A stretch of DNA of 47,140 bases, from NCBI GenBank assembly GCA_964369965.1, contig CAYJGF010000020.1, forward strand, positions 1-47,140. Direction: 5' to 3'. Position numbers and translations under genes: made by a program. This document shows positions 34,526-43,295 of the stretch, in pieces (the first letter of the stretch is position 1; each line of letters begins with the position of its first letter). The DNA is from CAYJBH01 sp964369965. GTDB taxonomy: Bacteria; Bacillota; Clostridia; Oscillospirales; Ruminococcaceae. The notes beneath the pieces are model-generated. The model was not told the DNA's origin. It saw only the letters and a program-made list of their open reading frames with translations, and ran no database searches.

Positions 34526-36148
34526 TTATTGTTGTTTGTCAAGCAGTGTTATAAGCTCCTCTATCTCGTCCTTGCGCAGTTTCATGGAGGCTATGTTGGA
34601 GATTATCCGAGCCGAGATATCGGTTATATCCTCCACCACCGTAAGTCCGTTGGCGCGCAGTGTCTCCCCCGTCTCGACGATGTCCACAATGGCGTCGGCA
34701 AGCCCCAAGAGCGGTGCAAGCTCCACCGAGCCGTCTATCTTAATTATCTCGACATTCAAGCCTTTGCTCTCAAAAAATGCAGTCGCAACCTTGGGGTATT
34801 TGGTCGCTATGGTGAGCGAGCCATCTATGCCGTCATAGGAAAAACCACTCGGTGCCGCAACCGCAAAGCGACAACGACCAAAGCCGGTGTCCAGCAGTTC
34901 ATAATAACTGCCACCCTGCTCACGCATGGTGTCCTTGCCGACAAGACCTATATCACAAACCCCGTGGGTGACATAGGTAATAACATCCGCCGCCTTGGCA
35001 AGCACCAGCTCATACCTTCCGTTTTGAATAGGGATAATCAACTTTCGGGTGTCGGAGCCAACCTCCCCCATGTCAAGACCTGCCGCCTCCATCAACTTGC
35101 AGGCATTTTTTTGCAGTCTGCCCTTTGTAAGGGCGAGGCGCAACGGCCGCTCGATATTTTTCTCACCCTCTTTTATGTCAAGGATGGAGTCGACGTTGAC
35201 CGCGAAGCCTATCGCCGTCCTCTCCTCCCCAAATCTGCCGTAGAGTTTGTCATATCGACCACCCGAGAGAAGCGCCTCACCAAAGCCGGCACTATAGGCG
35301 GAAAAGACGATGCCGGTATAATATTCATATTGTTGCACCAAACCAAAATCAAAGCTGATATACTCACCACAGCCCTCCTCACAAAGGGTGTTGTACATCT
35401 TTTCAAGCGAGAGCAGTATCTGCTTTGCATCCTTAATATCGGCAAACAGTTCATTTGCTCGCAAAAACACATCTTTATCGCCGAAAAGCTGTGGCATGGC
35501 ACAGAGCAGGCTCGAAATTTCGCTATATTCCTTGTCGACACCTTTGAGCAGTTCGACCAGTGCGGCGACGTTCTTGCTCTCCATATATCGGTGTGCACGC
35601 TCGCGCTCGTTCCTTTCGAGGGGCAATTTTTCCACCACTGTCTCGAACAGCGCGGCATGACCCAGCTCCACCTTAAAATCTTTAAGCCCCGAGGCTTTAA
35701 GCGCCTTTATCGCAAGGCGAATTATCTCAATATTGTCCGCAAACTCATCGGTGCCACCGATAAGTTCCACACCGCTTTGTGATATCTCGTGACGTTTGCC
35801 GCCGTAGCTCGCCTGGCGCTTAAACACCGATTGATTGTAGGAAATTTTAAGTGGAAAGGAGGAGTTTTTAAAGCTACTGCTAATCATTCTCGCTATAGGT
35901 GTTGAGCTGTCACAGCGAAGTGCCATCATGCGGCCCTCATCGTCGGAAAAACGATAGGCACTCTTGTCGGAATAATCTCCGGCAAGGTCAAACACGTCGG
36001 CATATTCAAAGGTCGGGGTGGCAATACTGCGATAGCCGTTGCTGTTGAAAATGTCAAGCAGAACCGTGTGCAACTCCTGCTTTTTTATATATCGATCGAA
36101 TAGGGTGTCGGCTGTACCCTGCGGCAGTCCAATTCTATTATTACTCAT
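34526..36148 (-). CDS. hisZG: HisZ-HisG fusion: ATP phosphoribosyltransferase
   Basis: A single 540-residue open frame carrying both parts of the short-form ATP phosphoribosyltransferase, the first step of histidine synthesis. Residues 1 to about 325 are HisZ, a histidyl-tRNA-synthetase-like regulatory subunit (TPTFEYADVFDL, RCDSSTPIARM, GFGEALLSGGRYDKLYG). Residues about 334-540 are the catalytic HisG short form (RLALTKGRLQK, DIGLVGKDTM, and ADAIVDIVETGETLRANGL near 490). HisZ and HisG are normally separate proteins. I see no stop, frameshift or good internal start at the junction, though the linker codons read AGAGGGTGAG, like a relic ribosome site. It heads the his operon, behind a good promoter. 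Confidence 0.93.
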   Translation of the reverse strand: MSNNRIGLPQGTADTLFDRYIKKQELHTVLLDIFNSNGYRSIATPTFEYADVFDLAGDYSDKSAYRFSDDEGRMMALRCDSSTPIARMISSSFKNSSFPLKISYNQSVFKRQASYGGKRHEISQSGVELIGGTDEFADNIEIIRLAIKALKASGLKDFKVELGHAALFETVVEKLPLERNERERAHRYMESKNVAALVELLKGVDKEYSEISSLLCAMPQLFGDKDVFLRANELFADIKDAKQILLSLEKMYNTLCEEGCGEYISFDFGLVQQYEYYTGIVFSAYSAGFGEALLSGGRYDKLYGRFGEERTAIGFAVNVDSILDIKEGEKNIERPLRLALTKGRLQKNACKLMEAAGLDMGEVGSDTRKLIIPIQNGRYELVLAKAADVITYVTHGVCDIGLVGKDTMREQGGSYYELLDTGFGRCRFAVAAPSGFSYDGIDGSLTIATKYPKVATAFFESKGLNVEIIKIDGSVELAPLLGLADAIVDIVETGETLRANGLTVVEDITDISARIISNIASMKLRKDEIEELITLLDKQQ

Positions 36149-36174
36149 AATCTCCTTTTATGGTATTTTTTTGT

Positions 36175-36203
36175 ATTATCTCATATACTTTAAATAAAGT
36201 CAA
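36175..36203 (-). promoter_or_regulatory. Promoter for the histidine operon
   Basis: Minus strand TTGACT (36198-36203), a 17-bp spacer, then GATAAT (36175-36180). The leader is only about 20 bases, too short for a T-box or attenuator, so control by tRNA-His charging is not indicated. Confidence 0.75.
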
Positions 36204-36226
36204 TCACAGGATATTGACAAAATGTA

Positions 36227-36255
36227 TTGACCTTATGTATCTATGTAACTATAAT
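36227..36255 (+). promoter_or_regulatory. Promoter for the flavin reductase gene
   Basis: TTGACC (36227-36232), a 17-bp spacer, then TATAAT (36250-36255), 34 bases before the start codon. It is divergent from the histidine promoter with 23 bases between the two -35 boxes. Confidence 0.8.
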
Positions 36256-36289
36256 ATAAGTATATATCAAATATGAAAGGGAGCGTATC

Positions 36290-36790
36290 ATGTCACTTAA
36301 AAACATACCACCGAGCGAATTTATTGTCAATCCTTTTGTTAAACTTAAAGACGAGTGGGCACTCCTCAGTGCCGGCACCGAAGAAAAATGCAACACCATG
36401 ACCGTCTCGTGGGGTGGTCTCGGCGTAATTTGGGGCAAGAATGTCGCCACCGTCTATGTCCGCCCACCGCGCTACACCTATGAGTTTTGTGAGCGTGAGG
36501 AGTTTTTCTCACTGTCCTTCCCCGGTGAGGGGGCTAAAAAGGACCTCGGCGTCCTCGGCTCGCTCTCCGGTCGGGACTGCGACAAGCTGTCAAGAACGTC
36601 ACTCTCCATGGCTTTCTCGGACGGTGTGCCCTATATAGCGGAGTCGGAGCTTGTGTTCCTCTGCAAAAAACTGTATCACAGCGACCTTGATCCCAAAAAT
36701 TTTTATGACGAGAACATTGAGGAATGGTATCCCAAAAAGGATTATCACCGCCTTTATATCGGCGAGATTGTCAGTATTATGGGGCGGTAA
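36290..36790 (+). CDS. Flavin reductase family protein
   Basis: A 166-residue protein of the FMN-binding split-barrel type. The block NTMTVSWGGLGVIWGKNVATVYVRP and the following RYTYEFCE match flavin-reductase-like proteins common in Clostridia; the partner or substrate is not known. AAAGGGAG precedes the ATG. Transcribed alone, and its end overlaps galK by 14 bases, tail to tail. Confidence 0.85.
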   Translation: MSLKNIPPSEFIVNPFVKLKDEWALLSAGTEEKCNTMTVSWGGLGVIWGKNVATVYVRPPRYTYEFCEREEFFSLSFPGEGAKKDLGVLGSLSGRDCDKLSRTSLSMAFSDGVPYIAESELVFLCKKLYHSDLDPKNFYDENIEEWYPKKDYHRLYIGEIVSIMGR

Positions 36791-38057
36791 CTTCGCAAAT
36801 TCCCACCGGACGTATCGAAAGTCGGTGGCAGTTGCCGGAGCCGAACACCGCCTCCATCGCCTTTTGATAGTCGTCGGCAATTTCGAGCGGCACAAACGCC
36901 TGTATCGTTCCGGCAAAACCGCCACCCTGCAGGCGCGATGCACCTCTGCCGGATAGGACATTTTGGCTTAATGCAAGTGCGAGCGGTATATTCTGCTCGC
37001 GTGAGTTCTCCGGTTTGTAGGCATTTTGCAGATACTCAAAGGAGGAGTGACCACAGCGGTTTAATACCTCCAAAAAGCCCTCCATGTCGCCGTCCTTTGC
37101 CGCACTGTATGCAAGGCCGACCCTCTCACACTCCATGTGAAAGTGAACGGCGCGCAACGCGCACCTGTCGCCGAGTTTTTCGCGCACCTCACCAAGGCGA
37201 GAGAGCAGGGCATCAAACGGCACCTCACGCAGGACCTCTTTGCCGAACATCGCGGCGACGCTCTTCATCTCTATCGGGATACTGGCATAGTCACCGGTGA
37301 GGTCCGCATGATTGCCGCCGGTGTCGGTTATGCACAGCTCATAGCCGTGTTTTGCGAGATTTAAATCCACCTGCTCCACCACCGGATTTTTTGTGTCCTC
37401 AAAGTCGATGCTGATTATGCCACCAACAGCGCAGGCGGTTTGGTCCATAAGTCCGCTCGGCTTGCCGAAGTATACGTTCTCGGCATACTGACCGAATATC
37501 GCTATCTCGACCGGAGTGAATCTTGCGTTATTATATAGTCCGTTCAAGATCATGCCAAGGCAGACCTCAAATGCCGCCGAAGATGACAGCCCCGAGCCGC
37601 GCAGGACATCGTTGGTGGTGTACGCCTTAAAACCGCCGACCGTGCCGCCGTTTTCGACAATCGCCTTGCATATGCCGCGTATCAGGGAGGAGGAGTGTTC
37701 CTTTTCCGCCTCGATGACATCCAGCTCGGTGACGTCTATCACGTCCTTTTTCTCAAAACCTTTGGACTTCAGCTCGATGATATTGTCATTCGTTGCCTTG
37801 ACCACCGCAATCATGTCGAGGTTGACGGAGCCGGCGAGGACTATGCCATGATTATGGTCGGTGTGGTTGCCGGCAATTTCCGTCCTGCCGGGTGCCGAAA
37901 AAATTCGGATATCGCCGTCCCCGAACAAACCACAAAATTCCTCTATCGCCGATATGTAGCGCTCCGACATGCCATCCGCCCTACTGCCGTACAGCTCGGC
38001 AAAACTATTGCTGAGTTTTTCGTTTTGAAGTATCTCTAACCACTCTACCCTGTTCAT
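36777..38057 (-). CDS. galK: Galactokinase
   Basis: A 426-residue GHMP-family kinase that phosphorylates galactose at C1. APGRTEIAGNHTDHNHG (55-71) is the galactokinase signature, GSGLSSSAAFEVCLG is the ATP loop, and a C-terminal GRGASRLQGGGFAGTIQAFV is the third GHMP motif. No galT or galE is nearby, so the rest of the Leloir pathway must lie elsewhere. It has its own promoter. Confidence 0.94.
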   Translation of the reverse strand: MNRVEWLEILQNEKLSNSFAELYGSRADGMSERYISAIEEFCGLFGDGDIRIFSAPGRTEIAGNHTDHNHGIVLAGSVNLDMIAVVKATNDNIIELKSKGFEKKDVIDVTELDVIEAEKEHSSSLIRGICKAIVENGGTVGGFKAYTTNDVLRGSGLSSSAAFEVCLGMILNGLYNNARFTPVEIAIFGQYAENVYFGKPSGLMDQTACAVGGIISIDFEDTKNPVVEQVDLNLAKHGYELCITDTGGNHADLTGDYASIPIEMKSVAAMFGKEVLREVPFDALLSRLGEVREKLGDRCALRAVHFHMECERVGLAYSAAKDGDMEGFLEVLNRCGHSSFEYLQNAYKPENSREQNIPLALALSQNVLSGRGASRLQGGGFAGTIQAFVPLEIADDYQKAMEAVFGSGNCHRLSIRPVGICEVTAP

Positions 38058-38090
38058 AAATATAACACTCTCCGAAAATATGTTTTTTAA

Positions 38091-38118
38091 ATTATATCAC
38101 AAATGTAAGGATTTGCAA
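38091..38118 (-). promoter_or_regulatory. Promoter for galK
   Basis: Minus strand TTGCAA (38113-38118), a 16-bp spacer, then TATAAT (38091-38096). The -35 lies only a few bases from the rlmD start on the opposite strand; I could not find an equally good promoter for rlmD. Confidence 0.6.
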
Positions 38119-38124
38119 ATAGAA

Positions 38125-39489
38125 ATGTTAAAGAAAAATGAAATAATATCACTCACCATAACCGACATCAACAGCGAGGGGGTCGGGGTCGGACATTTTG
38201 ACGGCAGGGCGGTGTTTGTGCCGTTCACAGTGACAGGTGAAACCGCAAAGGTTCGCGTGGAAAAAGTGCTCAAAAATCTTGCCCATGCAAGGGTGGTGGA
38301 GATGGAAAATCCGTCCGGTGATCGTTGTGCGCCGGACTGCGATGTGTTTTATCGGTGCGGTGGGTGCGCCTTTCGACATATGAGCTACGAGAGCGAACTT
38401 GCGGCAAAGCTCGGCACGGTGAACGCCGCCTTTAAAAGGATTGGGGGGCTTGATATAACCGCCGAAAAAATCCACCCCTCCCCATCGAGTGAGCGGTACC
38501 GCAACAAGGCGCAGTTTGTGGTGCGTCGGGTAGACGGCGTGGCAAAGACCGGCTTTTTTGCACCGCGCTCCCATCGATTTGTGCCGATAGAGGACTGCAA
38601 ACTCCAACCGGAAATATTCAGTAGGATAGCAAAAAAGTGCTGTGAGTTTTTCGATGATAATAATATAAGCTGTTATGATGAGGTTAGTGGCAAGGGCGTT
38701 ATACGTCATCTTTTGATAAGATGTTCCGACGACGAGCGGTCTGTCATGGTTTGCGTTGTCGTCACACGGCATGTCGAGCTTGCCCCACTCTATGAGCAAC
38801 TATGCAACGACTATAACGAAAAGGTAACACTTGTCGAGAATCTAAACCCCGATAAAACCAACGTCATCCTCGGCAGAAAAAACACCGTCATCGGCGGTGA
38901 TGGCTATATCACAACGCGACTTTTTGCGGACAGCGACTATGACGTGTGTTATGACATCGCCCCCCACTCCTTTTTTCAGGTGAACAACAAGGGTGCCGAG
39001 CAACTTTACAGCGTCGTGAGGGAGTTTGCGACGCTAAAGACGAGCGAGCGAGTTCTGGATTTGTACTGCGGTGTCGGCAGTATCGGCATGTCTATCTGCT
39101 CCAAGGAGCAACCGCTTGTCGGTGTGGATATAGTGGAGCCCGCGATAACCGCAGCAAAAAAAACGGCAAAAAAAGCCGGTTTTAAAAACGCCGAGTTTAT
39201 CTGCGCAGATGCCCATGTCGGGCTGTCAAAGGGGGAACATTTTGACCTTGTCATAGTCGACCCACCGAGAAAGGGCCTCGACGCGCGCACCTGTGAGCTG
39301 TTGCTGGAATGTCGCCCCGAGCGCATAGTGATGGTCAGCTGCAACCCCTCCACCGCCGCCCGGGACGCGGCACTGCTGTCGGTCGGCTACAAGGTCGAGC
39401 GGCTAAAAGCGGTGGACATGTTCCCACGGTGCGCGCATGTGGAGACGGTAGTACTTTTATCCCACAAAGACCCACGAAATTGCTATTAA
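38125..39489 (+). CDS. rlmD: 23S rRNA (uracil-5-)-methyltransferase RlmD/RlmCD type
   Basis: A 454-residue SAM-dependent RNA m5U methyltransferase. The N-terminal TRAM domain is TITDINSEGVGVGHFDG. Iron-sulfur cysteines appear at C68, C72, C78 and C81 (CGGC), as in RumA. The SAM site is LDLYCGVGSIGMSI, and catalysis uses DPPRKGLD and SCNPSTAARD. I start at the ATG at 38125; the frame could extend to 38080, but that would run through the galK promoter. The exact target uridine (1939, 747 or both) cannot be told from the sequence. Confidence 0.93.
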   Translation: MLKKNEIISLTITDINSEGVGVGHFDGRAVFVPFTVTGETAKVRVEKVLKNLAHARVVEMENPSGDRCAPDCDVFYRCGGCAFRHMSYESELAAKLGTVNAAFKRIGGLDITAEKIHPSPSSERYRNKAQFVVRRVDGVAKTGFFAPRSHRFVPIEDCKLQPEIFSRIAKKCCEFFDDNNISCYDEVSGKGVIRHLLIRCSDDERSVMVCVVVTRHVELAPLYEQLCNDYNEKVTLVENLNPDKTNVILGRKNTVIGGDGYITTRLFADSDYDVCYDIAPHSFFQVNNKGAEQLYSVVREFATLKTSERVLDLYCGVGSIGMSICSKEQPLVGVDIVEPAITAAKKTAKKAGFKNAEFICADAHVGLSKGEHFDLVIVDPPRKGLDARTCELLLECRPERIVMVSCNPSTAARDAALLSVGYKVERLKAVDMFPRCAHVETVVLLSHKDPRNCY

Positions 39490-39521
39490 TATAATATGGA
39501 TATAAATAAGACAGGCTAAAA

Positions 39522-40274
39522 ATGGAATTTAACACCGACATATTCGAACAGGCTAAACTCACCGTCATGTCGTCACCGCACTATCGGGACGGCATCGGCA
39601 CGCTGTCGGAAAAAAGCGTGCACAGCGTCCTCAAAGAGTGTTTTGCGCCAAACGAGGATTGCAAAGAGGTCAAAATCGCCGGCATGTACGCCGATATCTT
39701 CACCGGTGAGAGCATTGTCGAGATTCAGTCTGCCTCCTTTGACAAACTGCGGCGAAAGCTCGCGGTTTTTTTGCCGCTCTATCCGGTGCACATCGTCTAT
39801 CCCGTCATCAGAACACGGCAGATAATTTTGATGGACGAGGTAAGCGGTGAGGTGATACACAAACGCCGTTCCCCTTTAAAAGGCGCGGCGTTCGATATTT
39901 TTTTTGAGTTGACAAAAATCCGCTCACTGCTATCGGACGAGCGGTTGTCTGTAACGGCGGTGGTGATGGACGCCGTCGACTACCGCTATCGCCCGACGAA
40001 AAAGACCTACCGACAAAAACACAAAAAGCACGACCTTGTGCCGTGCCTTTATGTTCATTCACTTCATCTGTGCGGTATTGAGAGCTACCGCGCTCTACTG
40101 CCCGACGCACTGCCACAGCGCTTTTGCTCCAAGGATTTTGCGCGGATTATGAGTGTCAAGATAGCCACCGCGCGCGCCATGCTCAATGTCCTGCACCACC
40201 TCGGCATCTCAAGACGCGTCGGTCGGGATAAACAAGGTTATATATATACTGTTAACGCGGAAAATGCAGAATAA
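39522..40274 (+). CDS. Uncharacterised protein, possible PD-(D/E)XK nuclease with winged helix
   Basis: A 250-residue basic protein I cannot assign to a characterised family, although I believe similar hypothetical proteins occur in Clostridia. The first half has an order of residues seen in PD-(D/E)XK nucleases: Glu30 in a helix (TLSEKSVHSVLKE), Asp58 at a strand start, and Glu67-x-Gln69 (IVEIQ), followed by a helix LRRKLAVFL. The last 50 residues look like a winged helix (SVKIATARAMLNVLHHLGIS, then GYIYTV). A basic stretch (TKKTYRQKHKKH, about 165-176) lies between. It is 32 bases downstream of rlmD, probably co-transcribed. Its 3' end overlaps phoR by 23 bases, tail to tail. Confidence 0.7.
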   Translation: MEFNTDIFEQAKLTVMSSPHYRDGIGTLSEKSVHSVLKECFAPNEDCKEVKIAGMYADIFTGESIVEIQSASFDKLRRKLAVFLPLYPVHIVYPVIRTRQIILMDEVSGEVIHKRRSPLKGAAFDIFFELTKIRSLLSDERLSVTAVVMDAVDYRYRPTKKTYRQKHKKHDLVPCLYVHSLHLCGIESYRALLPDALPQRFCSKDFARIMSVKIATARAMLNVLHHLGISRRVGRDKQGYIYTVNAENAE

Positions 40275-41904
40275 AGCAGGTGCCCTCCCCCTCTCGGTCT
40301 TTGACCTCGACACTCGCGCCGTGTAGCTGTGCACCGTGCTTGACTATAGAGAGACCGAGACCGGTGCCGACGCTGTTGCGCGACTGGTCAACACGATAAA
40401 ACCGCTCAAAGATGCGCTCACGCTCGGCGTGAGGTATGCCTGCACCGGTGTCGCAGACCGAGAGTTTCACCTCGTTATCGTCGCCGACGAGCGTCACGAA
40501 CACCCTGCCGCCCTCACGGTTGTATCTTATCGCATTGTCGCAGATGTTGTATATCATCTCATGTATAACCTGCTCCACACCGAAGATACTTGCAGGAGTT
40601 AACTCTATTTCAAAGGATACATTCTTCTCCTCCTTAATCGGCTCCAGCCTTTTGAGCACCGATTTGACAGTGTCGGCGAGGTTGATATCCTCCTTTTCAA
40701 AGTCGGTGCGTTTTTCGTCCAGCTCCGACAGTTTTATGGTATCACGCACAAGGGCGATAAGACGCTGAGCCTCATCATAGATATTGCCGGCAAACTTCTT
40801 TATATCGGAATCCTTGACCATGCCGTTTTTTATTATCTCGGCAAAGCCGGAGATGGAGGTGAGCGGTGTTTTCAGCTCATGTGACACATTGGCGGTAAAC
40901 TCACGGCGGATTTTCTCGTGTTTTTCACTCTCGGTGGTGTCGAAGATCAATAGAATTATCCCGACAAGGTCACCCTCTCTCAAAACCGGATTTGCAAAAA
41001 TTCTACAAACCCTATCCCCAAAGTGTACCACACCCTCTCGGTGCTTGCCCTCTATCGCATTATCGACACAGTCATAAAACTGCTCGCTGCGGTTGAGGGT
41101 ATAAACGCTCTGCAATTTTTCCGGTGCTTTGATACCCATCAGGGTGAGCGCACCCTCGTTATGGGTTATCACATGCCCTTTGCTGTCCAGCACCAAAAGA
41201 CCCTCTTTCATGTTGGCGGTGATGGTCTCAAACTCACTGCGGCGATACTCAATCTCCGCCATGCGGCGCTCCAACTGCTCACGCTGTTTTATAATCCTTG
41301 TCAAAAGTGGGGCGAGCTCGTCATAGAGCACCACCTCCTCCGGTCGCTCAAGGTCGATCTCATTTATCGGCGCGACTATCCGCTTTGCACCGAGCCACGC
41401 TACCGCAATTGATAGAATAATCGCCGTTACGAGCGCCACCAACACCGGTCGCACAAGGTCAAGTAGTAGCGTTATAATGCTGTCGGTCATGGAGGATAAC
41501 CTCATAACACTCCCGTCCGATAGCCGCTTTGCAAAATAGATGGTGGTGGTGGATAGTGTGTCGGAAAAGCGTTCACTGCTACCGTGCCCCGACTGCAACG
41601 CCTCGACAACCTCCTCACGGTCACCGTGGTTATCCATCTCAGCCGGCGTCGCCTCATTATCATACAGCACAACACCGTCGGCGGCAATCAGTGTCATTCG
41701 ATACTGCACCACCGGCTCGATAAGATGAAGGTAGTCTATCCCCTGCTCCTCAACACCTGCCGCTACCCTATCCGTCTCGGTACGCACCTCGTCCTGCGCT
41801 TCATTATAAAAATAGTTGTAGAGCATACCGAAAACGAGCAGTGATGATATTATAATCATGACCACGGTCACGAACAATGTCGAGCCGAATATTCGCCTTG
41901 TCAT
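40252..41904 (-). CDS. phoR: Phosphate sensor histidine kinase PhoR
   Basis: A 550-residue membrane sensor kinase. Membrane segments at about 5-27 and 145-172 flank an extracellular sensor of about 115 residues. A PAS region (ITANMKEGLLVLDSKGHVITHNE) comes next, then HisKA with the phosphorylated histidine in FTANVSHELKTPL, and a HATPase domain (NICDNAIRYNREGG, DTGAGIP, GTGLGLSIVKHGA). The start at 41904 has AGGAGGG, located within the last codons of phoB; the longer frame to 41967 lies inside phoB. With phoB and pst genes upstream it is clearly the Pho-type kinase. Confidence 0.93.
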   Translation of the reverse strand: MTRRIFGSTLFVTVVMIIISSLLVFGMLYNYFYNEAQDEVRTETDRVAAGVEEQGIDYLHLIEPVVQYRMTLIAADGVVLYDNEATPAEMDNHGDREEVVEALQSGHGSSERFSDTLSTTTIYFAKRLSDGSVMRLSSMTDSIITLLLDLVRPVLVALVTAIILSIAVAWLGAKRIVAPINEIDLERPEEVVLYDELAPLLTRIIKQREQLERRMAEIEYRRSEFETITANMKEGLLVLDSKGHVITHNEGALTLMGIKAPEKLQSVYTLNRSEQFYDCVDNAIEGKHREGVVHFGDRVCRIFANPVLREGDLVGIILLIFDTTESEKHEKIRREFTANVSHELKTPLTSISGFAEIIKNGMVKDSDIKKFAGNIYDEAQRLIALVRDTIKLSELDEKRTDFEKEDINLADTVKSVLKRLEPIKEEKNVSFEIELTPASIFGVEQVIHEMIYNICDNAIRYNREGGRVFVTLVGDDNEVKLSVCDTGAGIPHAERERIFERFYRVDQSRNSVGTGLGLSIVKHGAQLHGASVEVKDREGEGTCFILHFPR

Positions 41905-41909
41905 GGAAT

Positions 41910-42584
41910 TTATACCCTCCTTATTACATATCCAACACCACGTATCGTGGTTATATAATCTCCACACTCGCCGAGCTTTTGACGCAGTGTCCTGATGTGG
42001 ACGTCCACCGTCCTGCTCTCACCGTCAAAGTCGTATCCCCAGACTATGTCCAGCAGTCGATCCCGTGTCATCGCGTTGCCCATATTCTCCAAAAGGCAAC
42101 AGAGCAGTTCAAATTCTTTGAGGGTCAGCTCGACGCTCGCGCCCCCTGCCTTGACCTCATGCCTTGCCCTGCTTACGGTGAGTTCGCCGAGCGAAAATTC
42201 ATCCTGTTGCTGTGTTTTTTCACCGGTGTTTCGAAGCCGAGCCTTAACGCGTGCGAGCAGTTCCATCATGCCGAATGGTTTGGTGACATAGTCGTCTGCA
42301 CCGCTGTCCAGCCCGACCACCTTGTCATACTCGGTGCCAAGGGCGGTGAGCATAATAACCGGTATCGAAGATGTCCTTTTGTTCTCTTTTAACTTTTTGA
42401 GCACCGACAGCCCGTCCTCGTCCGGCAACATTATATCGAGCAGTATTAAATTTGGCAGTTCCTTTTCCATCGCCGTCCAGAACTCACTCGGCTCACAAAA
42501 GCCACAGGTCTGCAAACCGGCACCGTTTAAGGTGTAGGCAACCAGCTCACGTATACTGTTGTCATCCTCCACAAGATAGATCAA
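41910..42584 (-). CDS. phoB: Phosphate response regulator PhoB/PhoP type
   Basis: A 224-residue OmpR-family response regulator. The receiver has Asp7-Asp8, the phosphoacceptor Asp50 (LLDIMLP) and Lys102 (VTKPF). The DNA-binding winged helix is SRTVDVHIRTLRQKLG with the wing GVGYVIRR. It likely binds the repeats upstream of pstS. It starts 2 bases after the phoU stop. Confidence 0.94.
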   Translation of the reverse strand: MIYLVEDDNSIRELVAYTLNGAGLQTCGFCEPSEFWTAMEKELPNLILLDIMLPDEDGLSVLKKLKENKRTSSIPVIMLTALGTEYDKVVGLDSGADDYVTKPFGMMELLARVKARLRNTGEKTQQQDEFSLGELTVSRARHEVKAGGASVELTLKEFELLCCLLENMGNAMTRDRLLDIVWGYDFDGESRTVDVHIRTLRQKLGECGDYITTIRGVGYVIRRV

Positions 42585-42586
42585 TG

Positions 42587-43273
42587 CTATTCATCCCCTA
42601 TAATGCTTGAAAGTTGGTCGGCGGTTAGCTCATCGTCGTGCGCGCCGATTATGGAATACTCCACCCACTCCGCGATGTTGGTCGCGTGGTCACCGATACG
42701 TTCTAAGTATTTTGTTATCATCAACAAATCGATACAAAACTCACTTTGCTCAGTGTTGCGTGAGATCATCCCAATAAGCTCTTCCTTTAACTTATCAAAA
42801 AGATCATCCATGATATCATCATATTCTATGACCTCATGTGCGAGTTTCAGATCCCCCTTTACAAAGGAGTCGACACTCTGGGTGACCATCTTTATCGCCG
42901 TTTCCGACATCTCACGCAGATGGCAATCACAGGTGGTATCGCTATAATGCACATGCTTTGCAATCTCGGCAATGTCCGCCGCCTGATCGCCGATTCGCTC
43001 CATGTCGGAGATCATCTTAAGTGCCGATGAGATAAAGCGGAGATCCTTTGCAACCGGCTGTTGTTGAATAAAAAGCCTCATGCAAAGACCCTCTATCTCA
43101 CGCTCTGACTTGTCTATCGCCTTATCCTTTTCGATGGCGAGACCTGCCGAGGTGTCGTCGTCCTCTAAAAGTGCTTTAAGTGCATATTTTATCGCATCCT
43201 CGCACAGACTGCCGAGCTTTATCATTTCGACATTGAGCTGTTCCAGCTGTGCGTCAAATCTTTGTCTTGACAT
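42587..43273 (-). CDS. phoU: Phosphate signalling protein PhoU
   Basis: A 228-residue helical protein with two PhoU repeats; DMERIGDQAADIAE in the first and YLERIGDHATNIAEW in the second hold the metal-binding acidic residues. It links PstSCAB to the PhoR kinase and restrains the Pho response when phosphate is sufficient. Start at 43273 (MSRQRF) with TAGGAG upstream; the longer frame to 43303 lies within pstB. Confidence 0.95.
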   Translation of the reverse strand: MSRQRFDAQLEQLNVEMIKLGSLCEDAIKYALKALLEDDDTSAGLAIEKDKAIDKSEREIEGLCMRLFIQQQPVAKDLRFISSALKMISDMERIGDQAADIAEIAKHVHYSDTTCDCHLREMSETAIKMVTQSVDSFVKGDLKLAHEVIEYDDIMDDLFDKLKEELIGMISRNTEQSEFCIDLLMITKYLERIGDHATNIAEWVEYSIIGAHDDELTADQLSSIIGDE

Positions 43274-43295
43274 TTTAGTGTTTCTCCTATCTATA

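Noticed and set aside
34529..35782. 417-residue open frame on the plus strand opposite hisZG
   Set aside because: It is a shadow of the strongly supported HisZ-HisG gene, has no family motifs and no promoter or ribosome site.
36149..36174. T-box or attenuator before the histidine operon
   Set aside because: The promoter lies so close that the leader is only about 20 bases.
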